Below are positions 17,196 through 26,016 of a stretch of 64,000 bases of DNA, piece by piece. Made by a program: the position numbers and the translations under genes. Position 1 is the first letter of the stretch. Each line of letters begins with the position of its first letter. Source of the DNA: BJGO01 sp039810885 (GTDB lineage: Bacteria; Bacteroidota; Bacteroidia; Chitinophagales; UBA10324). The DNA is taken from the NCBI GenBank assembly GCA_039810885.1, contig JBDHXV010000002.1, positions 58,109 to 122,108 on the forward strand, written 5' to 3'. The notes under the pieces were generated by a model. The model was not told where the DNA came from. It searched no databases and saw only the letters and a program-made list of their open reading frames with translations.

Positions 17196-20100
17196 TTACC
17201 ATTCCAATTTTTCCATTTTCTTAACTACCACGTGTGTATCGCGTTGCGGAGCGATGGGTCCCCAGTAGTTGAAGTGATAAGAGAACTGACCATAGCCGCC
17301 ACTGAGATAATTTGGTTTCAGGTGCGTGCGTGTTACGCTATTATGGCCTCCTCCACGTTTTCCGCCACGTAACTGTGATTTCGGAATACCGATTGTTCTC
17401 TCCGGGATGTGATACACAATGCAACTTCCGGGTGCTATTCTGGAACTGACAACGGCGCGTGTAACATATACCCCGTGATCGTTATGTACTTCCACCCAGT
17501 CATTATCTTTTATACCAAGTGTTTCCGCATCTTTTTCACTTAACCAGCAAGGTTCTATACCACGTGAGAGCGTAAGCATACGCAAATTGTCCATATAGGT
17601 AGAGTGAATGTGCCACTTGCCATGCGGTGTAAGATAATTTAATGCAAGAGCTTGTCCCTTCTTCCAAGTCTCACGAAGATCGCCATAGACCTCCGGTCGT
17701 GGGGCGGGTTTGTATGTTGGCAAATGCTCTCCGTGTGTAATGTATAATTCGTGATCGAGATAAAAATGTTGTCTTCCTGTAAGTGTTCTCCAAGGAACTA
17801 AACGCTCTACGTTATACGTATATGCTGAGTAGGCTCTGCCTTCATTCATTAAGCCTGACCAAAGAGGCGATGTGTTGTAGCGCCTAGGCTGTGCCGCTAA
17901 ATCTGCATAACGGAGTTTTACATCTTTGCTGCCTTCACCCAAATCAGCAAGTGCTAATCCCGTTTTCTTTTCCATATTCTTATAGGCCTGAACATTCAAC
18001 TTGCCGTTTGTTAATGTGGATAGATGTAGTACTGCATTTGCTGCCCATTCATCTTCCTGAATAGATGGAAGCTTCTTACCTTGGTACTCTCGCTGATGGA
18101 AGTGGTTCGATGCGCACATCTCATCATATTCCTCTTTGCAGAAATAATGATTACCATGTGCTCCTAAACCTTTTTCACGTATGCCCTCACCTAACGTAAT
18201 GAACTTCTCATATAGCTGGGTGTAGTCCCGTTCAACTATAGTGAATTTAGGCATTGTTTTACCCGGTATGGCATCACACTCTCCTTTAAACCAATCTTTG
18301 ATGGTGGGCTGTGTAATCTCATCTGCTGAGTCGTGTTGCAGGGGTGACATCACAATATCTTTCTGAACTTCAGTAAAATATTGCTTTGCCATTTCGCTGG
18401 TTGCCTTTGCCAGATGCTTGAATATGTCCCAATCAGTTTTTGATTCCCATACCGGTGCAATAGCCTGTCCGAGCGGATGAATAAACGAATGCATATCAGT
18501 GCTGTTTAAATCCGTTTTCTCATACCACGAAGCCGCCGGAAGAACAATATCTGAATACAAAGCTGATGAATCCATACGGAAATTCAGATCGACAACTAAA
18601 TCCAGTTTTCCTACGGGAGCTATGTCATGCCATTTGACTTCTTTGGTCTTATCCTCTGAGTCGGTTGCAATAATGTTAGAGTGTGTGCCGAGATAATGAT
18701 GCAAGGCATACTCTGTTCCTTTCATACTTCCATGAATAGCATTGCCGCGCCAGATATACCATACTCGTGGAAAGTTGACTTCCGATTCTGGATCATTAAT
18801 GGCAAACTCCATCTTACGTGATTTGAGTTGCTCAACAGTGTAGTTTACAATTTCCTCGTTTGTTTTTGCACCATTTGCAGCAGCTTCTTTGGTAAGTTCT
18901 AACGGGTTCTTATTGAACTGCGGGTAGTATGGCATCCACCCATTTCTTACAGAAGTAAAAATGGTATCGGCTACGTGTTTCTTACTCCATTCGTTTTCAG
19001 GAACAGGATTATAGTGGTAGTGAAATCCATCATAACGGTATTGACATGTATTGATATAGTGCCATAGCGGAGCTTGTTGTTGGCGAGGCGCACCAACCCA
19101 ATCCTTTGCAAAGGTTATTCCTCCCCAGGAGTCAACAGGGGCTAATTTTTCCTGACCCACATAGTGATTTAATCCGCCTCCATTCTTTCCCACACAGCCA
19201 CATAAAGCCAGGGCCATAGCTGCTGAGCGATAAATCAAATTGGCATGATACCAGTGGTTAATTCCGGCACCGATAATAACCATACATTTTCCTTTGGTTG
19301 TCTCAGCCGTTTTTGCCCATTCATGAGCAAACTGTAGTACAGTTTTTGAGTCAATGCCTGTAAATATTTCTTGCCAAGCCGGTGTGTATGAAGCTTGTTT
19401 ATCGTTGTAATCTGCCGGATATTGGCCTTGTAAGCCTCGGCCAACACCATACTGCCCCATTAGCAAATCATAAATTGTAGTTACGGGGACTTTGCCGTTA
19501 ACTGTTTCAAGATATTTTACCGGAACACCTCTTAGAAATTTGTTATCTAATCCATATTCAATAAATTCAGTTTGCAGCACATCTTCTTTCTTACTCAATA
19601 ATGATAAAACAGGGTCAAATTTCTTATCTGTTTCGCTACACTCTAATTTCATGTTCCATTTACCCCCTGCTTTCTCCCAGCGATGCCCCATAGCACCTTT
19701 TGGAACAACTAACTCTCCTGATTTTTCATCAATATTCAGGAATTTCCAATCTCCGTTTTCGATATCTTTCCATTTGGAAATTTCATTGGCCCGCACCAGC
19801 CTACCGGGTTTGTAATGATCACCTTCTTTTTCGAGGTGTACCAAGAATGGACTATCCGTATATTGTTTTGTATATTCAATAAAATATGGGGTTTGCTTCT
19901 CGTGATGATATTCTTTTAAAATAATATGAGTTACCGCCATCCAAAAAGCGTTATCCGTACCGGGATGAACAGGAACCCACTGGTCGGCGTATTTACACAC
20001 CTGGCTGAAGTCAGGAGAGAACACGACAGCTTTGGTTCCATTGTGTCTTGATTCTGCAAAGAAGTGACAATCGGGTGTGCGAGTCATATTCAAACAAGCA

Positions 20101-20813
20101 CCCATATCGGCAATTAACTTAGCGTTATACCAGTCTGCACTTTCGCATACATCTGTTTGCTCTCCCCACATTTCAGGGAAGTGTGTTGGCAGGTCGCAAT
20201 ACCAGTCATAGAAACTCAGATTGAATCCGCCAAAAAGTTGAAGGAATCTTGCACCAGCAGCATAACTCAACATTGACATTGCCGGTATGGGGGAAAATCC
20301 GGCAACGCGGTCAGGTCCATGCTTTTTAGCGGTATAAATATTTGCCGCAGCCATAATCTCCAATGCCTCGTCCCACGTTGCTCTGCGAAATCCGCCTTTA
20401 CCTCTTGATCGTTGATAGCGTTTTCGCTTGTCTTTATCCTTTTGCAAGTTTTCCCAAGCAACTAAAGGATTACCTCCGGCCTTTTCTTTTTCCTCACGGA
20501 AAAGATCTAATAGAGAACCACGAATCAAGGGGTATTTAATTCTCAATGGGCTATATAGGTACCACGAGTATGAAATACCCCTTTGACATCCACGCGGCTC
20601 ATAGGGGGGTAAAGAATCTTCCAATAAAGGGTAATCAAGTTGCTGTGTTTCCCAAACAACAATTCCATCTTTTACGTGGATTTGCCAGGAGCACCCTCCG
20701 GTGCAGTTTACGCCGTGAGTACTCCGCACAATGCGATCGTGCTGAAAACGATTACGGTAAAATTCCTCCCACTGGCGGGTTTTAGGTGATATGATGTCTT
20801 CTATCCAACTCAT
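17196..20813 (-). CDS. narG: Respiratory nitrate reductase catalytic alpha subunit
   Basis: A 1205-residue molybdoenzyme of the DMSO-reductase family that reduces nitrate to nitrite on a bis-MGD centre. The FS0 cluster ligands are H33, C37, C41 and C76 (STHGVNCTGGCSW, PRGCQRG), the His being the NarG hallmark. The Mo-ligand aspartate lies in SFYDWYCDLPTHFP just before GEQTDVCESADWYN. Other family stretches are RVWYIWRGNAIHGSMKG and SCIVYHIPERTIGIPKSQ. No twin-arginine signal is seen at the N-terminus, so the active site should face the cytoplasm, which agrees with the presence of narK. Its partners follow in the operon. Confidence 0.97.
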   Translation of the reverse strand: MSWIEDIISPKTRQWEEFYRNRFQHDRIVRSTHGVNCTGGCSWQIHVKDGIVVWETQQLDYPLLEDSLPPYEPRGCQRGISYSWYLYSPLRIKYPLIRGSLLDLFREEKEKAGGNPLVAWENLQKDKDKRKRYQRSRGKGGFRRATWDEALEIMAAANIYTAKKHGPDRVAGFSPIPAMSMLSYAAGARFLQLFGGFNLSFYDWYCDLPTHFPEMWGEQTDVCESADWYNAKLIADMGACLNMTRTPDCHFFAESRHNGTKAVVFSPDFSQVCKYADQWVPVHPGTDNAFWMAVTHIILKEYHHEKQTPYFIEYTKQYTDSPFLVHLEKEGDHYKPGRLVRANEISKWKDIENGDWKFLNIDEKSGELVVPKGAMGHRWEKAGGKWNMKLECSETDKKFDPVLSLLSKKEDVLQTEFIEYGLDNKFLRGVPVKYLETVNGKVPVTTIYDLLMGQYGVGRGLQGQYPADYNDKQASYTPAWQEIFTGIDSKTVLQFAHEWAKTAETTKGKCMVIIGAGINHWYHANLIYRSAAMALALCGCVGKNGGGLNHYVGQEKLAPVDSWGGITFAKDWVGAPRQQQAPLWHYINTCQYRYDGFHYHYNPVPENEWSKKHVADTIFTSVRNGWMPYYPQFNKNPLELTKEAAANGAKTNEEIVNYTVEQLKSRKMEFAINDPESEVNFPRVWYIWRGNAIHGSMKGTEYALHHYLGTHSNIIATDSEDKTKEVKWHDIAPVGKLDLVVDLNFRMDSSALYSDIVLPAASWYEKTDLNSTDMHSFIHPLGQAIAPVWESKTDWDIFKHLAKATSEMAKQYFTEVQKDIVMSPLQHDSADEITQPTIKDWFKGECDAIPGKTMPKFTIVERDYTQLYEKFITLGEGIREKGLGAHGNHYFCKEEYDEMCASNHFHQREYQGKKLPSIQEDEWAANAVLHLSTLTNGKLNVQAYKNMEKKTGLALADLGEGSKDVKLRYADLAAQPRRYNTSPLWSGLMNEGRAYSAYTYNVERLVPWRTLTGRQHFYLDHELYITHGEHLPTYKPAPRPEVYGDLRETWKKGQALALNYLTPHGKWHIHSTYMDNLRMLTLSRGIEPCWLSEKDAETLGIKDNDWVEVHNDHGVYVTRAVVSSRIAPGSCIVYHIPERTIGIPKSQLRGGKRGGGHNSVTRTHLKPNYLSGGYGQFSYHFNYWGPIAPQRDTHVVVKKMEKLEW

Positions 20814-20852
20814 AGCATTATGATTTTTTTGGTTTTCAGTATTATCTTTTTA

Positions 20853-21398
20853 TTAGCTTGATTTTATTTGCCTTTCATAAATAGAGTAATTTACGCTGCG
20901 TTGCTTTCTCTTTATCCAGAAGAAAGAAAACAATATCAGTAACACGACCACACCGACGCTGCCCCCTACAAGCATGCGACTCCCTACAACAGATTCAGGA
21001 GGCGTAGCCTTAGCCATGTTATCCGCATAGACTAAAAATGCTAGCACATCATTAGCTTCTTGTGCTGTTAAAGGCTTTCCTGTATAAGATTGCTGCATCT
21101 GAGGCATCGGCATCGGATTACTGGCAAAAAATGGCTTTGCACCATCAGCAGTGAGTCTTGTTACAGCTTGTGTTAAATCTTTAGCTAAGGCTCCGCCGCT
21201 TACAAATCCTTTTACGGATACATTATGACATGAATTACAGGCAGGCCCTCCGTTTGTAAAACGTACTTTTCCTACAAACAAATCTTCTCCTGTTTGCCAA
21301 GACTCTTTTGATGTGTTTGTGTCCTGCGCATACCCCCTAATAAATAAGATGCTCATCAAGCATAAAAGGGAAAGTGTTATGGTGGCGTGTATTTTCAT
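20853..21398 (-). CDS. Membrane-anchored monohaem cytochrome c
   Basis: A 181-residue protein with an N-terminal signal peptide (LSLLCLMSILFIRGYAQ), one haem c site, CNSCH, in GGPACNSCHNVSVKG, and a C-terminal membrane helix, SVGVVVLLILFSFFW. The likely sixth ligand is in the Met-rich stretch ASNPMPMPQMQQSY. I start it at the ATG at 21398; an upstream TTG at 21413 would add five residues before the signal. It precedes narG by 39 bp, so it is part of the nar operon and probably carries electrons on the periplasmic side of NarI or to another reductase. Confidence 0.85.
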   Translation of the reverse strand: MKIHATITLSLLCLMSILFIRGYAQDTNTSKESWQTGEDLFVGKVRFTNGGPACNSCHNVSVKGFVSGGALAKDLTQAVTRLTADGAKPFFASNPMPMPQMQQSYTGKPLTAQEANDVLAFLVYADNMAKATPPESVVGSRMLVGGSVGVVVLLILFSFFWIKRKQRSVNYSIYERQIKSS

Positions 21399-21461
21399 AT
21401 TTCGTGGCGTCAATGTTTTGTTTTAAGAATGGTAGTACCCATAAGAGTAAAATTGAACGAG

Positions 21462-22037
21462 TTATTTCTTCCTAAAAAATGATTTATCACTACTATAGAA
21501 ATCCCGTATCTGCTCGGTTAATCTCTTGTTGACTTTGTCTTGAACAATAATAATTCCCAGCATAATGCACATAGCAAGTAATAAGGTTATGGTAATCGGA
21601 GTAAACAATGCTGTCTTACCGGAGGGCGTTGTAGATGTTGGTGCTGTAGTTGTGTTGGTGTCTGCTGTTGGAGCTGCTGTTATGCCGCTTGATTTTGTAT
21701 CAATAAAGGTCAACACAGCATTAATTTTACTGTCGTCAAGATCGGGTTGATCCGGCATAACGATGCTACCATAAGCTTGGAAAACGGAATCAGCTGTTTT
21801 ATCACCACTTTTAATAAGCGTTTGAGATGATTTTATAAATTTTAAAAGCCATTCGTTTGTTCTTCTTTTGGTGACGTTAGCCAAATCGGGGCCGACTAAT
21901 TTTCCTTTACCTATTGTATGGCAGGCTGAGCATATTTGTTTAAAGGTAGCTTCACCATCTTGTGCATAAGCGCTTAGCGTTAACGTCATTGAAACGGCAA
22001 TGACGAATAGCATTCTTGTTATAGAAAGTTTATTCAT
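21462..22037 (-). CDS. Membrane-anchored monohaem cytochrome c
   Basis: A 191-residue protein. The ATG at 22037 gives a clean signal peptide (MLFVIAVSMTLTLSAYA) followed by a cytochrome c domain with CSACH and GKLVGPDLANVTKRR. The Met ligand is probably in the IVMPDQPDLDD loop. A Thr/Ala/Pro-rich linker leads to a C-terminal membrane helix and a short basic tail. The frame reaches up to 22151, but the extra 38 residues are not signal-like. It is the first gene of the nar operon. Confidence 0.85.
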   Translation of the reverse strand: MNKLSITRMLFVIAVSMTLTLSAYAQDGEATFKQICSACHTIGKGKLVGPDLANVTKRRTNEWLLKFIKSSQTLIKSGDKTADSVFQAYGSIVMPDQPDLDDSKINAVLTFIDTKSSGITAAPTADTNTTTAPTSTTPSGKTALFTPITITLLLAMCIMLGIIIVQDKVNKRLTEQIRDFYSSDKSFFRKK

Positions 22038-22302
22038 AAGGTTGTTGTTAGTTATTTCTGCGGAGTGCATACCACACATATATGTAGTATTATTAATATC
22101 TTGATAATTGTGCTTGTGATCTTGGTACATAGCTTTTATCATCATAATCAATGATGCGAAACTATCCCTACTATTGCGTTAGGGTATGCTTTAAACAACA
22201 GGGTTATGTGATTTTAAACACACTTCAACCTTCAAAATCATTTAAATTTAAACAAATAACGTTGTTGGAAGAAGATAAAAAGGCGAGAATGGATGATCTA
22301 TC

Positions 22303-23010
22303 TTAAAACTCTGCGTTAGCTACTTTCTGTAATTTATTTAGATCAAGAATTTTAATCTTCTTGCCTGTAAGTTCTATGATATGAGATTCATTAAATTCAG
22401 ACAGAAATCGTGTTGCGGTTTCGCGTATCGTTCCTGCAATGCCTGCGAATTCATCTCTTTTTAGAATTATATTTAAGGTAGCCCCATCTTCTTCTGTGCC
22501 ATATATATCAGCTAACAATATTATAGATTCAGCTACTCGTTCTCTCACGCTTTTCTGTGCAAATTTCATCAGCTTGGCATCGGATGTTTTTAAGTCTTCT
22601 GCCAGCACTTTCATAAATTGGTAAGTCAACTCGGGGTTGTTTTTAAATAGAGATTGAATCACTTCATTCCGAATAAAACAAAGGTGCATATCTGTTAAAG
22701 CAGTTGCGGTGCACGTGTATGCTTCGTCGCTAATTCGATACCCTGCGATATTTCCTTCTTTTGCAAATCTTAAGATTTGCTCTCTCCCCTCATGCCCGAA
22801 TTTCGACACTTTTAATTTCCCACTTGTAATTATATAAAAGCCGGATGGATACTGCCCTTCTTTAAACAGAATTTCTCCGGCATTAAGTGTTACGTGTGTT
22901 TTTTTGCCCTGTAGATATATGGTTTCTTCCGGGCTTAAAACATTGAAAATAGAAAAGCCTCTGATCGAACAGTGAATGCAATCAATACATCTTTGATTTT
23001 TTACCGGCAT
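22303..23010 (-). CDS. Crp/Fnr-family transcriptional regulator with N-terminal cysteine cluster
   Basis: A 235-residue regulator. A cyclic-nucleotide-type beta roll covers about 25-140 (TLNAGEILFKEGQYPSGFYI), and a C-terminal winged helix contains LKRDEFAGIAGTIRETATRF, whose recognition helix is near IRETATRFLSE. The N-terminus carries C8, C11 and C14 (CIDCIHC), and further cysteines are at C100 and C111. This resembles the Fe-S ligands of FNR, although the spacing differs (the position matching FNR Cys29 is Ser20). It may therefore sense O2 or NO. It lies between the nar and NO-reductase operons, and is the only Crp/Fnr gene in the window, so it is the natural candidate for the palindromes at 28913 and 46085-46121. 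Confidence 0.88.
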   Translation of the reverse strand: MPVKNQRCIDCIHCSIRGFSIFNVLSPEETIYLQGKKTHVTLNAGEILFKEGQYPSGFYIITSGKLKVSKFGHEGREQILRFAKEGNIAGYRISDEAYTCTATALTDMHLCFIRNEVIQSLFKNNPELTYQFMKVLAEDLKTSDAKLMKFAQKSVRERVAESIILLADIYGTEEDGATLNIILKRDEFAGIAGTIRETATRFLSEFNESHIIELTGKKIKILDLNKLQKVANAEF

Positions 23011-23120
23011 CTTACAAAAGCTTGTTTTACATACGGCCTTTATAGATTTAAAAGTAGCTCGCCAGTATATTGCAAAAAAATGATTTTGCTCACCTTTTTT
23101 ATTTTTTTCAATATAAGCGT

Positions 23121-23146
23121 CTAAGCCTAAATCATTAACGGCTTAG
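23121..23146. terminator. Hairpin downstream of the NO-reductase/cytochrome b operon
   Basis: CTAAGCC at 23121-23127 and GGCTTAG at 23140-23146 form 7-bp arms around a 12-nt loop. It lies about 145 bp after the stop of the cytochrome b fusion gene, on the way to the fnr-like gene. No clean U-run follows the hairpin on either strand. It could be a weak terminator or an operator in the fnr-like promoter region. Confidence 0.3.
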
Positions 23147-23289
23147 TGTATTAGCGGCAACATTTTTTAACAAACAACTTTCTAAACAACCACTTCAGAA
23201 ACCGAAACGGGTGAAATGAGATTGGTGACATGCGCAAGCGGTTGAAAATATTTTTGAATCTTGACTAACTCTAAGATACAGAAGTTGTT

Positions 23290-25221
23290 TTATTTCAGTT
23301 GTTTTAGGGCTCCATCCGAGAAAGAAATAATCGTACCATCGTCATTTCTTAAGCGAACATTATTCAATACGGACACGGAATCCGGGAAAGCGATTTGAGT
23401 TACTTTAATATTAACGATAGTGTCTTGTGTTTTCATTTCACTATAAACAAATATTGAAATATCCTTACGTAAGCCTCTGGGTGAATATTCCTTATCGTAT
23501 AATACAGATCCATTGCTACCTGTTACTGTAACCTGAATAGGGCTTCTCCGCTTTACGATAGGTTTTAAACTTTGCATTTGAAACTGTTGATTCGTGCTTG
23601 TTTCTTGATATTCCGTAGGGGCAGAGATATATTTAAAGTTTAGGACTAACAGCTTTTCATTCTTATCGAAGAAAGATAGTTTTGTGTTACTGAAGAGCGG
23701 CATGATTAAGAAGAACAAGCAGATTACAAGCAGTGATAGAACGTGATTGACCTTAACATAGTCTAATACTTTTAAAGTGCCTCGTCCCTTTTCGGTGCTA
23801 TCTTCTGATTGCTTTTGAAGTGAGGCTACAAAATCCTGAACTGCTTTTTCAGAATAATGATTTGTGGTGATGACCTCAATTTTATTAAGTGCTATTTTTT
23901 TAGTTAGGAATGGAGGTCGCTTGCGGTTGATACGTGCTATTGCTAAATTCCTTCCATAACGATAATAGCAATCTTCACATCCGAGTAATAAAACTCCATC
24001 GGATTGATAGTTTATTTTTTGTTCTATATCCTTCATGTGCAAATCGCCTAAGCACGGTAGAACTTGTTTATCAAAACTGATCCCATCGGGGATTTTCACA
24101 TCATCGAATTTTGAACATGCAACAATGCTTATTTGCTTTTTTACGGGAGCAGCCATTTCTATCAAATTAAACTCCGGTATCCCTTGCATCGTAATGGCAT
24201 GTTCCTTACAAGAAGCAAGGCATATTCCACAACTGGTACATTTGTCAGGGTCCAGAATGGCTTTACGCTCTCCTTTATATATCAACATATCGATTGCTCC
24301 GTAAGGGCAATCTTCTGAGCAAATATTACATGCATCACACTTATCTAAGTCAACAACTGCAGGCTTTTTCTTTTTTCGAAATATAAATGGCACAATGGCT
24401 AACATCGTTCCTGAAACTATCATAATCACCCAGTTCATAGGAACCGAAGCAATTTTCATAAATGAGTACCCGAAGAAATAATACCAATCAAACGTTGTAT
24501 TGTAAGGCAGGAAATGTTCTTGTGCTGATGCGTCACTTTTAACAGGGAACACAATACAAACCAGCACTAATGCTATCATACTGTAAATCCATATCACCTT
24601 TGGTGAAAAGAGTTTGGGTTTAGCTATTCGCATAACATGTAACCACAATACGATTACTAAGAATATAGAAAAGAAGATGTGCCCGAACACCGATACTTTA
24701 AAGAATCCTCCGATAATATCCAGGTTATTTGAAATGAATGAACCAGCAATAGAAGGATCAAAAACAGGAATAGCCGTAAAAAATTTTGCAGTCAGATAGC
24801 CAACCAATTTGCCTTTTTCATCCCATACCAAAATGAAGCCTGTAACTCCTATAATCAGGACGATGAGTAGGGATATAATTCCACTTACCCATGATAGAAT
24901 ACGTTTATATTTTCCTGTAATAAGTGTTTGAAGAAAATGAAGTACAATAAAGATGACAAGCAAATCACTGCTATAGCGATGAATGCTTCGAATAACTCCA
25001 TTAATGGGGTTAGCGGATATGCTCTCTACAGATTCATAAGCATGCGCCGGATCCACGTTGTAAAATAAAAAAAGATAAACTCCGCTGGCACATGCCACAA
25101 TGAACATTAGAATAGCCATATCACCAAGGTGATAGAGGGGATTATACTTGGAAGAATAGATTTTGCTGAAAATGCCTGCGAAGCGTTGAAATAGCCAATG
25201 GTTTCTGCTACTGTTTATCAT
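23290..25221 (-). CDS. Cytochrome b / 2x[4Fe-4S] ferredoxin / MvhD-like fusion membrane protein
   Basis: A 643-residue multidomain protein. Residues 1-280 are a b6-type diheme cytochrome b with ligand pairs H81/H95 and H181/H195, each 14 apart. Residues 290-345 hold two [4Fe-4S] motifs: C295, C298, C301, C305 and C328, C331, C334, C338. Residues about 363-455 resemble MvhD (hydrogenase/Hdr delta subunit), with C369, C390, C415 and C418 and the core DGVLLLGCEDCYYRYGRN. A membrane helix at about 493-511 leads to a beta-rich C-terminal domain, probably periplasmic. The gene overlaps the SCO gene by 14 bp, so it is made with the NO-reductase-like enzyme. It probably links the quinone pool or cytochromes to a low-potential cytoplasmic carrier; the direction is unknown. 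Confidence 0.8.
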   Translation of the reverse strand: MINSSRNHWLFQRFAGIFSKIYSSKYNPLYHLGDMAILMFIVACASGVYLFLFYNVDPAHAYESVESISANPINGVIRSIHRYSSDLLVIFIVLHFLQTLITGKYKRILSWVSGIISLLIVLIIGVTGFILVWDEKGKLVGYLTAKFFTAIPVFDPSIAGSFISNNLDIIGGFFKVSVFGHIFFSIFLVIVLWLHVMRIAKPKLFSPKVIWIYSMIALVLVCIVFPVKSDASAQEHFLPYNTTFDWYYFFGYSFMKIASVPMNWVIMIVSGTMLAIVPFIFRKKKKPAVVDLDKCDACNICSEDCPYGAIDMLIYKGERKAILDPDKCTSCGICLASCKEHAITMQGIPEFNLIEMAAPVKKQISIVACSKFDDVKIPDGISFDKQVLPCLGDLHMKDIEQKINYQSDGVLLLGCEDCYYRYGRNLAIARINRKRPPFLTKKIALNKIEVITTNHYSEKAVQDFVASLQKQSEDSTEKGRGTLKVLDYVKVNHVLSLLVICLFFLIMPLFSNTKLSFFDKNEKLLVLNFKYISAPTEYQETSTNQQFQMQSLKPIVKRRSPIQVTVTGSNGSVLYDKEYSPRGLRKDISIFVYSEMKTQDTIVNIKVTQIAFPDSVSVLNNVRLRNDDGTIISFSDGALKQLK

Positions 25222-25993
25222 GCTCTAAAGTAACTTCTTTATTATGCGAGTAAAGACTGCGTATAAGAAGTGTACCCACAATAATCATCATTACTAAACC
25301 GGCTGATGTTTGTGAAATAAACTTCCAATCTACGTGGTAAGATTTTGTTGAGGGGTTAAAAGAAAAACAACGAACGTATAGTGTTTTCCAAAAATTGTTC
25401 AATGAATACTTTTCTACTTGTGCTTCCATAACTGCCAATTTTAAATCATCGGCTTTAGGTTCTATACCATAGATATAGCGAGATATTCTTCCACTTGGTG
25501 TCATCACAACAACGACATTCGGATGCAGATATTCTCTAGATTGTGTGTCGTAGTCGTAATGATAGTCAATAGAATTTAGTAGTGTTCGGATTCCCGTCGC
25601 ATCTGAGGTAACCGTTTTCCAATTTACGCCATCCATTTTCCATCTTTTCTCGAAGGCAAGCAAATCTTCCTTTGTATCCGTTGAGTCGAATGAAAATGTA
25701 ATAATGGTAAAGTCTTTTCCTAAGGTACCCAGTTGATCGACCGCTGATTTAAGCCCGTTGCTGATAAGCGAACACGCCATCGGGCAACGGGTATAAACCG
25801 GCGATAGGATCAAAGGTTTTCCATTCAGTTGATCGTATAGGTGAATAGTATTTCCATTGGCATCGCGGAGTGCAATGTTCTTGACTTCACGAGAAATATA
25901 TCTTGCCTCATCGGGCAAATCGAACGATGTGAGCAATACAAATGAACCAATAGCAAGCACTATGTATTTTATATGAAGCTTTAATTGATTCAC
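25208..25993 (-). CDS. SCO1/SenC-type copper chaperone
   Basis: A 261-residue protein with an N-terminal membrane/signal helix (YIVLAIGSFVLLTSF) and a thioredoxin-like SCO domain. The copper site cysteines are C70 and C74 in TRCPMACSLIS. The third ligand is the His of EYLHPNVVVVMT. A further hydrophobic segment near residue 225 suggests a C-terminal anchor. SCO proteins deliver copper to CuA sites. The CuA subunit gene lies two genes upstream in the same operon, which fits exactly. Confidence 0.9.
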   Translation of the reverse strand: MNQLKLHIKYIVLAIGSFVLLTSFDLPDEARYISREVKNIALRDANGNTIHLYDQLNGKPLILSPVYTRCPMACSLISNGLKSAVDQLGTLGKDFTIITFSFDSTDTKEDLLAFEKRWKMDGVNWKTVTSDATGIRTLLNSIDYHYDYDTQSREYLHPNVVVVMTPSGRISRYIYGIEPKADDLKLAVMEAQVEKYSLNNFWKTLYVRCFSFNPSTKSYHVDWKFISQTSAGLVMMIIVGTLLIRSLYSHNKEVTLEHDKQ

Positions 25994-26016
25994 GATACCA
26001 ACTTTAATATTAAATA

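Noticed and set aside
17196..20813. Periplasmic, Tat-exported NarG
   Set aside because: No twin-arginine motif or hydrophobic signal precedes the FS0 cluster; the N-terminus begins directly with the mature-type sequence.
22208..22221. GTGAT-TTTA-AACAC as a Crp/Fnr site for the nar operon
   Set aside because: One arm is imperfect, and no -7 element lies at the 22-23 bp distance seen for the other sites; too weak.
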